The notes under the pieces are model-generated. The model saw nothing but the letters and a program-made list of their open reading frames with translations, was not told the DNA's origin and searched no databases. 64,000 nt of DNA from Roseivivax jejudonensis. Lineage in GTDB: Bacteria; Pseudomonadota; Alphaproteobacteria; Rhodobacterales; Rhodobacteraceae. Of the stretch, positions 1 through 9,513 are shown piece by piece. The position numbers and the translations under genes were made by a program. Location: NCBI RefSeq assembly GCF_900172265.1, contig NZ_FWFK01000002.1:62001-126000 (forward strand), written 5' to 3'. Each line of letters opens with the position of its first letter. Within the stretch, counting starts at the first letter, position 1.

Positions 1-321
1 GTTCTTGGCCAGGTCGCCGATGCGTTCGAGGTTGTTTGACATCCGCAGGACCGACAGGGCGACGCGGAGGTCGGTCGCCGTCGGCGCGCGCAACGCGATC
101 ACGCGCGCGGCCTCCTCGTTGACCAGCGTGTCGAGTTCGTCGATCGAGGCGTCGCGGCGGCGGACCTCTTCGGCGAGTTCCTCGTCGCGGCTCTCGAGGC
201 TCTTTGCGGAGTCGCGGATCGCGGCCTCGACGAGGCCGCCCATCTTCATGATGTGCGCCTGGATGCCCTCGAGGTCCCGGTCGAAGGCCGAGACGATGTG
301 TTGACTGAGTTGGCTGGCCAT
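1..321 (-). CDS. phoU: PhoU, phosphate transport/signalling regulator (3' end outside window)
   Basis: This reads as the first 107 residues of PhoU, beginning MASQLSQHIVSAFDRDLEGI and containing helical-bundle segments such as LRVALSVLRMSNNLERIGD. PhoU links the Pst transporter to the PhoR kinase and represses the Pho regulon when phosphate is plentiful. It is the last visible gene of the pstSCAB-phoU operon, 13 bases after pstB. The C-terminal half, and probably phoB after it, lie outside the window. Confidence is high from motif and context. Confidence 0.93.
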   Translation of the reverse strand, partial: MASQLSQHIVSAFDRDLEGIQAHIMKMGGLVEAAIRDSAKSLESRDEELAEEVRRRDASIDELDTLVNEEAARVIALRAPTATDLRVALSVLRMSNNLERIGDLAKN

Positions 322-334
322 TTGGGTCCTCGTA

Positions 335-1138
335 TCAGCCGATCCGGCCGGTGATGTAGCTTTCGGTGCGGCTGTCCTGCGGGTTCGTGAAGATCTTCTC
401 GGTCTCGTCGTACTCGACGAGGTTGCCCAGGTGGAAGAACGCGGTCTTCTGGCTCACGCGGGCGGCCTGCTGCATCGAGTGGGTGACGATGACCACCGAG
501 TAGTTCTGCTTGAGCTCGTCGATCAGTTCCTCGACCTGGCTGGTTGCGATCGGATCGAGCGCCGAGCACGGCTCGTCCATCAGCAGGACCTCGGGTTCGG
601 TCGCAACGGCTCGGGCGATGCACAGGCGCTGCTGCTGACCGCCGGACAGGCCGGTGCCCGGCGCGTCCAGCCGGTCCTTCACCTCGTCCCAGATGGCGCC
701 GCGGCGCAGGGCGCGCTCCACGATATCGTCGAGCTCGGACTTGTTCTTGGCGAGGCCGTGAATCTTCGGGCCGTAGGCGACGTTGTCGTAGATCGATTTC
801 GGGAACGGGTTCGGCTTCTGGAACACCATGCCGACCTTGGCACGCAGCTGAACCGGATCCACGCGCTTGTCGTAGATGTCTTCGTTGTCGATGTGGATGT
901 CGCCCTCGACCCGGCAGATCGGGATCGTGTCGTTCATCCGGTTGAGACAGCGCAGGAAGGTCGACTTGCCGCAGCCCGACGGGCCGATGAAGGCGGTGAC
1001 CAGCCGGTCCTCGATGTCGACAGACACATCCTTGATCGCATGGGTCTCGCCGTAATAGACTTGAACGTTCTTTGCAGCGATCTTGATGTCTGCCTGACCC
1101 ACGCGGTTCTCCGTCCGGTTTTGATCTGCGTCGTACAT
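335..1138 (-). CDS. pstB: PstB, phosphate ABC transporter ATPase
   Basis: PstB is the ATP-binding subunit that powers high-affinity phosphate import through PstCA. The 267-residue protein has Walker [10 protein letters not shown], the signature [14 protein letters not shown], and Walker [14 protein letters not shown], all with canonical spacing. PstB family proteins are about 250-290 residues. The chosen ATG (1138) gives [16 protein letters not shown] much longer open frame continues upstream, but it only shadows pstA. The gene is 11 bases downstream of pstA in the same operon. Confidence 0.97.
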   Translation of the reverse strand: MYDADQNRTENRVGQADIKIAAKNVQVYYGETHAIKDVSVDIEDRLVTAFIGPSGCGKSTFLRCLNRMNDTIPICRVEGDIHIDNEDIYDKRVDPVQLRAKVGMVFQKPNPFPKSIYDNVAYGPKIHGLAKNKSELDDIVERALRRGAIWDEVKDRLDAPGTGLSGGQQQRLCIARAVATEPEVLLMDEPCSALDPIATSQVEELIDELKQNYSVVIVTHSMQQAARVSQKTAFFHLGNLVEYDETEKIFTNPQDSRTESYITGRIG

Positions 1139-1149
1139 TGGGTGACTCC

Positions 1150-2490
1150 TTACCACCTGCGCTCGAACTTGCGCCGCAGGAAAATCGCCAGTGCGTTCAT
1201 GAATAGAAGGAACACCAGCAGCACGATGATACCGCCCCAGGCCTTTTCGTAGAAGGCCGGGTCGGCGCGCGCCGCCCAGGTGTAGATCTGCGCCGGCATC
1301 GCCGAGTTGGGATCGAGAAGACCCGAGGCGAGCCCGTCGGGGTATTGCCGCGCGACGAAGCCGACCATGCCGATAAGCAGCAAGGGCGCGGTTTCGCCGA
1401 GCGCCTGCGCGAGGCCGATGATCGTGCCGGTCAGGATGCCCGGTGCGGCGAGCGGCAGCACATGATGGAATACCGCCTGCATCTGCGAGGCGCCGACGCC
1501 GAGCGCGGCGGCGCGGATCGACGGCGGCACCGATTTCAGCGAGGCGCGCGTCGAGATGATGATGGTCGGCAGCGTCATCAGCGTCAGAACGAGGCCACCC
1601 ACCAGCGGCGCCGATTGCGGCAGGTGCGCGAACTGGATGAACACCGCGAGACCGAGGATGCCGAACACGATCGACGGCACCGCCGCGAGGTTCGAGATGT
1701 TCACCTCGATGAGGTCGGTGAACTTGTTCTGCGGCGCGAACTCTTCGAGGTAAATGGATGCCGCCACCCCGATCGGGAGCGCCAGCACAAGCACCACGAA
1801 CATCATGAAGAACGAACCGATGACCGAAGCGCCGATGCCCGCGCCGCCGGGGTTGTCCACGCCCGAGTCGGTTCCGGTTATGAAGGTCCAGTCGAAGGCG
1901 TTGGCCATGACGCCGCTGTCCACGAGCCGGTCGACGATGTCGAGGTCCTCGGGCTCGAGGAAACGGCTGTTGGTCAGGTCCTCGCGGCTGAGCGCGCCGT
2001 TCAGGTACCGGTCGACGCGGCTCGAGGCCGGAACGGTGAAGCTCACCTCCTGACCCAGCTGATCCTGGTTGGCGCGGTAGAACTCGCGGATCTGGCTGCC
2101 GACGTTGCCCATGATGCGACCGACGGCATCTTCCTCGACCTGCACGTCGCCGGCGCCTTCCTCGTTGAGCTGCGCCTGCAGCGCGCGAACGAAGAAGCCC
2201 TCGTATGCGGCGGTCTTGAGGACCTGGCTTTCGGCCTCGTCGAACTGTTCCTGGCTGAGATTGAACTCGACCGTCACGGCGGTTTCGGTGAAGGCGGGCA
2301 GCCCGGAGCGCAGGATCGACCACGTGAGCGCCACGAGGAAGAACACGCCGATGCCGATGGCGATCATGCCATAGGTCTGGAACCGCTTCTCGGCCGCGTT
2401 GCGCTTTCGCGTGTTGGTGTCTTGCGTGACGATCGACTTCCCGCGGCGGGGCGCGGCGTCCGGGGCGGCACTTGCGGTGGCGTCGGTCAT
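1150..2490 (-). CDS. pstA: PstA, phosphate ABC transporter permease
   Basis: This is an inner-membrane permease of the Pst system. The 446 residues exceed the roughly 290 of E. coli PstA. After a first membrane segment (about residues 40-65) there is a long extracytoplasmic region, as in alphaproteobacterial PstA proteins carrying the DUF3333 extension. The conserved permease core follows (about 220-446), including the EAA-like stretch with [20 protein letters not shown]. The start overlaps the pstC stop by four bases, suggesting translational coupling. Confidence 0.95.
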   Translation of the reverse strand: MTDATASAAPDAAPRRGKSIVTQDTNTRKRNAAEKRFQTYGMIAIGIGVFFLVALTWSILRSGLPAFTETAVTVEFNLSQEQFDEAESQVLKTAAYEGFFVRALQAQLNEEGAGDVQVEEDAVGRIMGNVGSQIREFYRANQDQLGQEVSFTVPASSRVDRYLNGALSREDLTNSRFLEPEDLDIVDRLVDSGVMANAFDWTFITGTDSGVDNPGGAGIGASVIGSFFMMFVVLVLALPIGVAASIYLEEFAPQNKFTDLIEVNISNLAAVPSIVFGILGLAVFIQFAHLPQSAPLVGGLVLTLMTLPTIIISTRASLKSVPPSIRAAALGVGASQMQAVFHHVLPLAAPGILTGTIIGLAQALGETAPLLLIGMVGFVARQYPDGLASGLLDPNSAMPAQIYTWAARADPAFYEKAWGGIIVLLVFLLFMNALAIFLRRKFERRW

Positions 2491-3950
2491 TCGTACTGCT
2501 CCCGGTACTTGCGAACGATGTAGAGGGCGGCGACGTTCAGCGCGAGCGTGACCACGAAGAGGGTCATGCCGAGCGCGAAGGCGACGAGCGCTTCGGCGGA
2601 GCGGAAGTCACTGTCACCGGTCAGCTGGCTGACGATCTTGGCGGTCACGGTCGTCATCGCTTCGAACGGATTGAGGCTGAGACGCGCGGCCGCGCCGGCG
2701 CCGAGAACGACGATCATCGTCTCGCCGATGGCGCGCGAGGCCGCGAGAAGGATCGCGCCCACGATGCCTGGAAGCGCCGCCGGCAGGATCACCTGGCGGA
2801 TCGTTTCGGACTGCGTCGCGCCGAGGCCGTAGGAGCCGTCGCGCATCGACTGGGGCACGGCGTTGATGATGTCGTCCGACAGCGAGGACACGAACGGGAT
2901 CAGCATGATCCCCATCGCGAGGCCCGCGGTCATCACGGCGGTTCCGGCGTCCATCCAGCCGACCGTCTGGTCGCCGAAGACCCGCAGCAGGAGCGGCCCG
3001 ATGGTGAGCAGAGCGAAGAGGCCGTAGACGATGGTCGGGATGCCGGCGAGGATCTCGATCGCCGGCTTGGCGATGGCGCGGGTCCGTTTGGAGGCGTATT
3101 CCGACAGGTAGATTGCCGCGAAAAGGCCGATCGGCACCGCGACGATCAGAGCGATCACCGAGATGTAGAGCGTGCCCCACAGCAGCGGAATGATCCCGAG
3201 CTCGGACCCGCCGCCAAAGGACGGTGACCACGTGGTCGAGAAGAAGAACTCGCTCGCGGGGTAGAGGCGGAAGAACTCGATCGTGTTGAACACGAGGCTG
3301 AGCACGATGCCGATCGTGGTCAGGATGGCGATGCAGGCGGCCAGGATCAGCAGGATCTTGATGCCGGATTCGACGACGTTGCGCGCGCGGTAGCCCGCCG
3401 TGCTGTTGCGCAGCCCGAACGCAAGCCCCGCCAGCGCCAGCGCCAGCACCACACCGGTGCGCAGAAGGTCGGCGCGGCCGCTGATCGCGCGGTAGCGCTG
3501 AGCGGCCCGCAACACCGCCGACGTCACATCGGAGCCGAGCGCGACGCCCGCCTGCCCGAGCCGCTCGCGCACATCGGTGAACTCGGTGCGCATGTTCGAG
3601 GCCCGCTCGCGGGTCATGACGCCCTGCGATACGGCGACGTCGAGGCCGTTCGCCACGCGGCGCACGTCCGACATCATCAGCGATACCGAGCGATTCTGGC
3701 GCTCGGCCTCGTCCTGCAGGTCGCCGCGCACCGAGGTCTCGACGATCAGCGGCTGCGCGAGGAGCCAGATCCCCATCAAGAGCATCGCGGGCACGACCGT
3801 CTTCATCGCGACGTTCGTGCCGTAATACGACGGCAGGGAGTGCAGCCGGCGCTGGTCGCCGTTCACTTCGCGCAGCGCCCGGCCGCGGCCCAGCACATAG
3901 CCGGCCGCACCGAGCGCAAGCACGATCAGAACCACCAAGGTTGTCGACAT
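2487..3950 (-). CDS. pstC: PstC, phosphate ABC transporter permease
   Basis: This is the partner permease of PstA. The 487-residue form has an N-terminal membrane anchor, a long periplasmic helical segment (about 80-165) and the C-terminal six-segment permease core with the motif [20 protein letters not shown]. The ATG at 3950 ([10 protein letters not shown]) has a GGAG 11 bases upstream. A GTG at 3962 would add four residues but has no well-placed ribosome site. The gene lies in the pst operon, separated from pstS by a hairpin. Confidence 0.94.
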   Translation of the reverse strand: MSTTLVVLIVLALGAAGYVLGRGRALREVNGDQRRLHSLPSYYGTNVAMKTVVPAMLLMGIWLLAQPLIVETSVRGDLQDEAERQNRSVSLMMSDVRRVANGLDVAVSQGVMTRERASNMRTEFTDVRERLGQAGVALGSDVTSAVLRAAQRYRAISGRADLLRTGVVLALALAGLAFGLRNSTAGYRARNVVESGIKILLILAACIAILTTIGIVLSLVFNTIEFFRLYPASEFFFSTTWSPSFGGGSELGIIPLLWGTLYISVIALIVAVPIGLFAAIYLSEYASKRTRAIAKPAIEILAGIPTIVYGLFALLTIGPLLLRVFGDQTVGWMDAGTAVMTAGLAMGIMLIPFVSSLSDDIINAVPQSMRDGSYGLGATQSETIRQVILPAALPGIVGAILLAASRAIGETMIVVLGAGAAARLSLNPFEAMTTVTAKIVSQLTGDSDFRSAEALVAFALGMTLFVVTLALNVAALYIVRKYREQYE

Positions 3951-4015
3951 GAGCGCCCCCACTCCACCATTTCGGAACCAGGAAAAATGACTGAAAGAAA
4001 GACCCTAAAAGGGAT

Positions 4016-4039
4016 GGGAGGCGGACAGAGCCGCCTCCC
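4016..4039 (-). terminator. Intercistronic hairpin between pstS and pstC
   Basis: A perfect 9-bp inverted repeat (GGGAGGCGG, 6-base loop, CCGCCTCCC) sits in the 103-base gap after the pstS stop. On the minus strand it is followed by a loose T/C-rich run rather than a clean T tract. Such hairpins after the binding-protein gene usually protect the upstream mRNA or attenuate read-through, which gives more binding protein than permease. That role is inferred. Confidence 0.6.
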
Positions 4040-4053
4040 GGAAGTTCAGCCGC

Positions 4054-5097
4054 TTACGACTGCTCTTCGCTCATGGTCGTCTCGTTTTCGATCTTCTGCT
4101 GGGTATCGGCCAGCTCCGGATCGGGCACGAGGCCGTAGTTGGCGAGCGGGCCGCCCGGGCCTGCGATCTCGTCGGAGACGAAGAAGGACGCGTATTCCTT
4201 CAGGCCGGGGATCACGCCGATATGTGCCTTCTTGATGTAGAAGAACAGCGGGCGCGACACCGGGTACTCGCCCGACGCGATGGTCTCGGTCGAGGGCTCG
4301 ACGCCGCCCATGGTGGCGACCTTCAGGGTGTCGGTGTTGTTCTCGTAGAACGCCAGGCCGAACACGCCGATGCCATCGGGGTTGGATTCGATGCGCGCGA
4401 GCGTCTCGGTGTAGTCGCCGTCGATGTCGACCGACGCGCCGTCGGTGCGGACAGCCATGCACGCCGCTTCTGCGTCGTCCTCGGACATGCCCATCTCGAC
4501 CATCTGGTCGTAGGCGCCGGTGTCTTCGCAGCCCTGCAGCAGGACGTTTTCTTCGAAGACTTCACGGGTGCCGTGCTTGGTGCCCGGGATGAAGGCCGAG
4601 ATCTCGACCTCCGGAAGGTCGCCGTTCACGTCGGCCCAGGTCGAGTTCGGGTTCGCAGCCATTTCGCCGTCCTGCGGGATCTCGGCAGCCAGCGCCGAGT
4701 ACCAGTCGGAGGGTTCGAACGCGCCGAACTCGGGGCCCGACTGCTGGCTGGCGAAGACGATGCCGTCATAGCCGATGCGCACTTCGATGATCTCGTCCAC
4801 GCCGTTCTCGGCGCAGGTCTCGACTTCGCCGTCGCGGATGGCGCGCGATGCGTTCGCGATGTCGATGGTGTTCTCACCAACGCCTTCGCAGAAGCGCGCG
4901 AGACCTGCCGACGAGCCGCCCGACTCGACAACGGGGGTCGGGAAGTCGGTGTTTTCGCCGAAGGCTTCGGCCACGATCGACGCGTAGGGCAGCACGGTCG
5001 ACGAACCGGCGACCTGAACGTTCTCGCGCGACTGGGCAAAGGCCGGAGCCGCAGCGGCGATCGCCAGCGCGGATACGGTGAGCGTAACGGATTTCAT
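4054..5097 (-). CDS. pstS: PstS, periplasmic phosphate-binding protein
   Basis: This is the periplasmic phosphate receptor of the Pst importer. The 347-residue precursor starts MKSVTLTVSALAIAAAAPAFA, a signal peptide, followed by the mature start QSRENVQVAGSSTVLPYA. That includes the GSST phosphate-loop motif, and a second ligand segment around TKHGTREVFEENVLLQGC is also visible. An AGGAG lies seven bases before the ATG at 5097; the open frame extends further upstream without a better start. It is the first gene of the operon and is preceded by a Pho box. Confidence 0.96.
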   Translation of the reverse strand: MKSVTLTVSALAIAAAAPAFAQSRENVQVAGSSTVLPYASIVAEAFGENTDFPTPVVESGGSSAGLARFCEGVGENTIDIANASRAIRDGEVETCAENGVDEIIEVRIGYDGIVFASQQSGPEFGAFEPSDWYSALAAEIPQDGEMAANPNSTWADVNGDLPEVEISAFIPGTKHGTREVFEENVLLQGCEDTGAYDQMVEMGMSEDDAEAACMAVRTDGASVDIDGDYTETLARIESNPDGIGVFGLAFYENNTDTLKVATMGGVEPSTETIASGEYPVSRPLFFYIKKAHIGVIPGLKEYASFFVSDEIAGPGGPLANYGLVPDPELADTQQKIENETTMSEEQS

Positions 5098-5176
5098 GGA
5101 GAACTCCTGTTTGACATGAATCGTCGGGACCATCCCCCGATGGCCTTGGCGTCTCGCTAGATCGCGCGGACAATCC

Positions 5177-5209
5177 TTTTGTGACGGTTGCGTAACAGTT
5201 TTATGAAGC
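5177..5209 (-). promoter_or_regulatory. Pho box (PhoB-binding site) upstream of pstS
   Basis: On the minus strand the sequence CTGTTACGCAACCGTCAC (5181-5198) matches the PhoB consensus: two CTGTCAY-type half-sites separated by four bases, repeating every 11 bases. A weaker third unit (GCTTCATAAAA, 5199-5209) precedes it in phase, and the last unit ends in AAAA. The box lies about 80 bases upstream of the pstS start, which fits PhoB-activated transcription of the pst operon under phosphate limitation. No strong -10 box is obvious. Confidence 0.8.
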
Positions 5210-5343
5210 ACACCGGCCCTCCCCGACGTCATCCTCGGGATATCCGGTACTTGTCCAAACGCCGTCAGATGAAGCGCCTCACTTTTGCCCGGATTCGAGA
5301 TACAGTCCGCGCGGATCGTTTCCCCTCAGAGGCCAATTCGCGC

Positions 5344-7194
5344 ATGTCCTCCGCCCTGTCCGACGCACCGACCGCGCCGCGCGACATCGCCGCGCGGTTT
5401 CACGGCGTTGCCGTGCCCGCGTCCCCGTTCCTGACCGAACGGCGTATCACACGGCTCAATTCCGGGCGCTACGAGCGGGAGGAAGTGAGCGGTGCGCTCG
5501 CCGTCGTGCGCCCCGAGGACCGCGTGCTGGAACTGGGGGCCGGGATCGGCGCGGTAGGCGCGGCGATCGCGCTCAATACCGGGGCGGAGGCTGTGCTCGC
5601 CTTCGAGGCCAATCCGGACCTCGTGCCGGCGGCGCGCGCCCTCTATGCCGCCAACGGCCTCGAGGATCGCGTCACGGTGCGTCATGCAGCGCTGGGCGCT
5701 GGGCCCGACCGCCCGGAAAGCGCGACGTTCCGTGCCGGCAAGAGCTCACTCTCCGGCCATGTGGCATCCGGCCTCGTGCCGCGCGACGCGGATCGCCGGG
5801 GCGACGTGCCGGTGGAGGAGTTCGAGGCCGTCGCCGCCGCGTTTCGCCCCACCGTACTTTTGATGGACATCGTGGGCGGCGAGATCGACCTGCTGCCGCA
5901 CATAGACCTGTCGCGCTTTCGCGCCGTCGTGGTCGAGTTCCACCCCGGCGCCTACGGCCAGGAGGGCGTCAAGGCCTGCAAGTCCGCGCTGAAACGCGCC
6001 GGCCTCGCCAAGCGGTCGGACCTGTCGACGCGCCTGGTCTGGACGTGCGAGCGGACGACGCCCGATGCCGGTCGCCCCGAGGATTCGCCGCGTCCCGAGG
6101 GCGGGTGGTCCGACAGCCTGCAGGTGCTGGACGGTGCGGTGGTCGTGCCGCCCGACACCATCTCGGAAATGCGGTTTCACGCCGGGGTCCTGACGGCCGA
6201 GGGCGCGCCCTGCCCCGAGGCCGCGACATGGCGCGGTGTGCGTCGCATCACGGCGCCGCCGAAGCCGCCGGCCACGCCGCCAGAGAGTCTGCCGGGCACG
6301 TGGCTCTGGGGTGGGCTGCTCTATGCGCATTTCGGGCATTTCCTGGTTGAGAGCGTCACCCGCCTCTGGGCGCTCGATCACCTGCCCGAGCCGGTCGAAG
6401 GCATCGTGTTCTACGCGAAGTTCGACGCCGAAACCGAGGGGCCGCGGGACTTTCACGGCGCCTTCCTGCATCAGTTGGTAACGGATCTGCCGATCCGCAT
6501 CGTCAGTCGCCCGACCGAGGTCGCGCGACTCGTGGTGCCGGGACAGGCCTTTGGACTCGGATCGGCGATCCGGGGAACGGAGAGGTTCCGCGCGGCCTTC
6601 GCCCGGTTCGGTGCGGACACGGCTCCGGAGGGGCCGGAAAAGCTCTATGTCAGTCGCGCGGGCCTCGGCCCGAACCGGGGCGGGCTGCTTTTCGAGTCGC
6701 GGCTGGAAGAGCGCCTCGCGGCGGAGGGATACGAGATCTTCCGCCCCGAGCGGCACGACCTGCAAACCCAGATCGCGCGCTACAAGGCCGCGCGGCGCAT
6801 CGTGGCCGCCGAGGGCTCGGCCCTGCATCTCTACGCGTTCTGCGGCGATCCCGGGCAGAAGGTCGCCATCGTGGTGCGCCGGATGTCGAAGTCCACGCAC
6901 CATATCCGCACGCATATCGAGGCCTTCGCCGGTGCGGAGGTCACGCTCGCCGACGCGATCGGCCGCGCCTGGGTGCCCGAGGGCCGCGCGCCAACGCACA
7001 TGACCATGGCCGAGATCGACTTTCCCCGGCTCGGCGCGACGTTGGAGGAGGCCGGATTCGTGTCGGGCGGCGATACCTGGGCGCCGGTCACCGAGGACGA
7101 GGCCCGCGCGTTCATCATGGCAAAGCGCCTCTGGCGCCGCCGTGGCTACCACCCGAAGCGGTCAAGGTCTCCGGCCGCGCCGATCGCCGACTAG
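5344..7194 (+). CDS. FkbM methyltransferase / GT61 glycosyltransferase fusion
   Basis: This 616-residue protein has two domains. Residues about 45-235 form an FkbM-type SAM methyltransferase (ELGAGIG at 63-69, acidic FEAN at 87-90, LLMDIVGGE at 172-180). Residues about 315-590 resemble glycosyltransferase family 61/DUF563 (GLLYAHFGHFLVESVTRLWA, EKLYVSRA, AAEGSALHLYAF). Such proteins are usually linked to surface polysaccharide synthesis, but acceptor and donor are unknown. ATGs at 5269 and 5206 are alternative starts; 5344 begins just before the conserved part. It sits alone between pstS and phoR on the opposite strand. Confidence 0.8.
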   Translation: MSSALSDAPTAPRDIAARFHGVAVPASPFLTERRITRLNSGRYEREEVSGALAVVRPEDRVLELGAGIGAVGAAIALNTGAEAVLAFEANPDLVPAARALYAANGLEDRVTVRHAALGAGPDRPESATFRAGKSSLSGHVASGLVPRDADRRGDVPVEEFEAVAAAFRPTVLLMDIVGGEIDLLPHIDLSRFRAVVVEFHPGAYGQEGVKACKSALKRAGLAKRSDLSTRLVWTCERTTPDAGRPEDSPRPEGGWSDSLQVLDGAVVVPPDTISEMRFHAGVLTAEGAPCPEAATWRGVRRITAPPKPPATPPESLPGTWLWGGLLYAHFGHFLVESVTRLWALDHLPEPVEGIVFYAKFDAETEGPRDFHGAFLHQLVTDLPIRIVSRPTEVARLVVPGQAFGLGSAIRGTERFRAAFARFGADTAPEGPEKLYVSRAGLGPNRGGLLFESRLEERLAAEGYEIFRPERHDLQTQIARYKAARRIVAAEGSALHLYAFCGDPGQKVAIVVRRMSKSTHHIRTHIEAFAGAEVTLADAIGRAWVPEGRAPTHMTMAEIDFPRLGATLEEAGFVSGGDTWAPVTEDEARAFIMAKRLWRRRGYHPKRSRSPAAPIAD

Positions 7195-7208
7195 GCGTCC
7201 CGCGTCGG

Positions 7209-8246
7209 TCATCCCGTCGGCAGGACGACGGTGAACTCCGAGCCCTCGCCAGGCGTCGAGTCGACCAGAAGCCGGCCGCGATGGCGGTTGACGATGTGCT
7301 TGACGATGGCAAGACCCAGACCCGTGCCGCCCCGCTCGCGGGATCGGTGCGTGTCGATCCGGTAGAAGCGTTCCGTCAGGCGCGGGATGTGCACCGGGTC
7401 GATCCCGGGCCCGCTGTCGGCGACGCGGATGCGAACGCCCTGCCCGCGCACCCGGGGCTCGTAGGACGGGCCGGTCAGGGCCACGCGGGTTGTCGTGCCC
7501 TCGCCCGAATACTTGATCGCGTTCTCGATGAGGTTGACCAGCACCTGCCGCAGCTGGTCGGTATCGCCAACGATCTCCGTCGTGCCGGAGCTCAGTTCCA
7601 GCGCAACGGTCACGCCGGCCTCGGCCGCCACGGGCTCGAGCGAGCGCACCGTGGCGCGGATGAGGGCGGCGAGGTCGAGCCGCGCGGTGGGGCGCACCCG
7701 CTCCTCGGCCTCGACCCGGCTGAGCGACAGCAAGTCGCTGACCAGCCGGTTCATGCGGTTGGCCTCGGATTCCATGATCCCGAGAAAGCGGTCGCGCGCA
7801 TTCGGGTCCTCGCGCGCCGGTCCACGCAGCGTGTCGATGAAACCGATCAGCGCGGTGAGCGGCGTCTTCAGCTCGTGGCTGACATTGGCCACGAAATCCC
7901 GGCGCATCTGCTCGGCCTGCGCGCGGTGGGTCTCGTCCTCGAAGCAGACGATGACGCCGGTCGTCCCGCCCTCGTCGACCTGGCGCGCGGTGACGCGAAA
8001 GCTGGTGTCCTGACGCCCGTCGTTCGACAGGTAGACCGCTTGCGAGGGCGCGCCCGTCCGCAGGGCGCCCTCGACCGCCTCGAGCGTCTGGGGCTGGCGC
8101 AGAACGGTGATGAAGTGGCGCCCCTCGATCGTCGCGCCGAGCAGTGCGACCGCCTCGGCGTTCGCGGCGATGATGCGTTCGTCGCGCGCGATCAGGAGCG
8201 CCGGCATCGGGATCGCGGCAACGATGCTGCCGGGGCCTGCGACCAT
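7209..8246 (-). CDS. phoR: PhoR-type sensor histidine kinase (no membrane segment)
   Basis: This is probably the sensor kinase of the phosphate two-component system. The 345-residue protein has a PAS domain (about 10-105), the HisKA box FVANVSHELKTPLTALIG with phospho-accepting His124, and an HATPase domain (NLIENAIKYS, VADSGPGIDP, GGTGLGLAIVKHI). It lacks the N-terminal membrane segments of E. coli PhoR, so it would be cytosolic and could sense through PstSCAB-PhoU. The ATG at 8246 has GAGG upstream. The open frame beyond it is a shadow of the preceding gene. The PhoR name rests on the adjacent pst operon. Confidence 0.85.
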   Translation of the reverse strand: MVAGPGSIVAAIPMPALLIARDERIIAANAEAVALLGATIEGRHFITVLRQPQTLEAVEGALRTGAPSQAVYLSNDGRQDTSFRVTARQVDEGGTTGVIVCFEDETHRAQAEQMRRDFVANVSHELKTPLTALIGFIDTLRGPAREDPNARDRFLGIMESEANRMNRLVSDLLSLSRVEAEERVRPTARLDLAALIRATVRSLEPVAAEAGVTVALELSSGTTEIVGDTDQLRQVLVNLIENAIKYSGEGTTTRVALTGPSYEPRVRGQGVRIRVADSGPGIDPVHIPRLTERFYRIDTHRSRERGGTGLGLAIVKHIVNRHRGRLLVDSTPGEGSEFTVVLPTG

Positions 8247-8259
8247 GGCGCGGTCCGCC

Positions 8260-9462
8260 TCAGCCGACGGCTTTCGCCGCGGCGAGCCCGGCGTCGATCG
8301 CGGCCAGCAGCGCCGCCCGGTCCTCGAGCCCGACCGAGATCCGGAACGTGCCCTCGGAGATCCCGATCGCGGCCCGGCCCTCGGGCGTGAGCGCGCGGTG
8401 CGAGGATGACGCGGGATGCGACAGCGTCGTGCCCACGTCCCCCAGCGTCGGCGCGAAGGCGAGCCCTTCCGCGCCCTTGGCAAAAGCGTTGGCCGCGCTG
8501 CGACCGCCGTCGAGGTCGAAGGTCACCATGTGACCGCCCTGCCCCCGCAGAACCGCCTGCGCCCGGCGCGCGTCGGGGTGATCATCCCGGGTGGGATAGA
8601 GCACGCGCGCGACGCCGTCGCGTCCCGCAAGGTGCGCAGCGAGCGCCGCCGCATTGTCCTGCGCCGCGGCGTAGCGCAACGCAAAAGTGGCGAGCCCGCG
8701 CTCGGCCAGCCAGCAATCGAACGGGCTGGGCGTCAGCCCGGTGGTCACGGCGAAATCGTAGATCGCCTTGCGCTGCTCGGGGCTGCGCGCCCAGACCCAG
8801 CCCAGCGTCACGTCGGAATGTCCGGCCAAAAGCTTGGTCACCGAGTGGATGACGATGTCGGCGCCGTGATCCGCCGGCGTGATCCCGGCCGGTGTGGTGA
8901 AGGTGTTGTCGACCGCCAGCAGGATCCCGCGATCACGACAGAGCGCGGCGATGCCGTCGAGATCGGCGATCCGCAGCGTCGGGTTGGACACCACCTCGAT
9001 CAGCACCATCCGCGTTTCGGGCCGGACCGCCGCCGCGAAGGCGTCGAGATCGGTGGGATCGGCGAGGCTCGTCTCAACGCCGAACCGCGGCAGATCCTCG
9101 CGCATCAGTCGCAGCGACCTGCCGTAGAGCTGGTCGCCCCCGAGGACGTGATCGCCGGCCGACAAGAGGCCCATCAGCGCCGCGGTGACCGCCGCCATGC
9201 CCGAACCGGTCACGATGCCACCTTCCACGCCTTCCAGCGCGTCGATGCGCCGGGCGAGGATATCGGCGTTCGGGTGCCCCTCGCGCGCATAGGTGTGACC
9301 CTGCGCCCGGCCCTCGTATTGCGCATCGAGCGAATCCGGCGTGTCGCTCGCGTAGACCACCGACGGCATGATCGGCGTCACCACGGGGGCGGACGCGCCG
9401 CGCAGGAGCGGGCCGGGCCGCATCAGCGTGCGCTTCACGGTCGGGTCGGAGGGCTTGTTCAT
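8260..9462 (-). CDS. Cys/Met metabolism PLP-dependent enzyme (cystathionine beta-lyase-like)
   Basis: This 400-residue trans-sulfuration family enzyme binds PLP through Lys210 in HSVTKLLAGHSDVTLG. Other family landmarks are TYAREGHPNADILARRIDALEG (positions 58-79), GSGMAA (87-92) and AVDNTFTTP (183-191). The family includes cystathionine beta- and gamma-lyases, gamma-synthases and methionine gamma-lyase. Beta-lyase-like is the best reading, but substrate specificity cannot be settled from sequence alone. It lies 13 bases before phoR on the same strand. Confidence 0.85.
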   Translation of the reverse strand: MNKPSDPTVKRTLMRPGPLLRGASAPVVTPIMPSVVYASDTPDSLDAQYEGRAQGHTYAREGHPNADILARRIDALEGVEGGIVTGSGMAAVTAALMGLLSAGDHVLGGDQLYGRSLRLMREDLPRFGVETSLADPTDLDAFAAAVRPETRMVLIEVVSNPTLRIADLDGIAALCRDRGILLAVDNTFTTPAGITPADHGADIVIHSVTKLLAGHSDVTLGWVWARSPEQRKAIYDFAVTTGLTPSPFDCWLAERGLATFALRYAAAQDNAAALAAHLAGRDGVARVLYPTRDDHPDARRAQAVLRGQGGHMVTFDLDGGRSAANAFAKGAEGLAFAPTLGDVGTTLSHPASSSHRALTPEGRAAIGISEGTFRISVGLEDRAALLAAIDAGLAAAKAVG

Positions 9463-9513
9463 CGTCTTGTCTCTTTCTCGATCACGTCCGGCCAGACCGT
9501 GGCCGGCCCGTCG

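Noticed and set aside
335-2323. Apparent 662-residue extended form of PstB
   Set aside because: The first 395 residues are Arg/Gly/Ala-rich sequence overlapping pstA in another frame. The ATG at 1138 gives a normal PstB.
5427-5440. GTTC-N6-GAAC element near the start of the FkbM-GT61 gene as a SOS box
   Set aside because: It is inverted with six-base spacing and lies inside the coding region. The alphaproteobacterial LexA site is a direct repeat with seven-base spacing.
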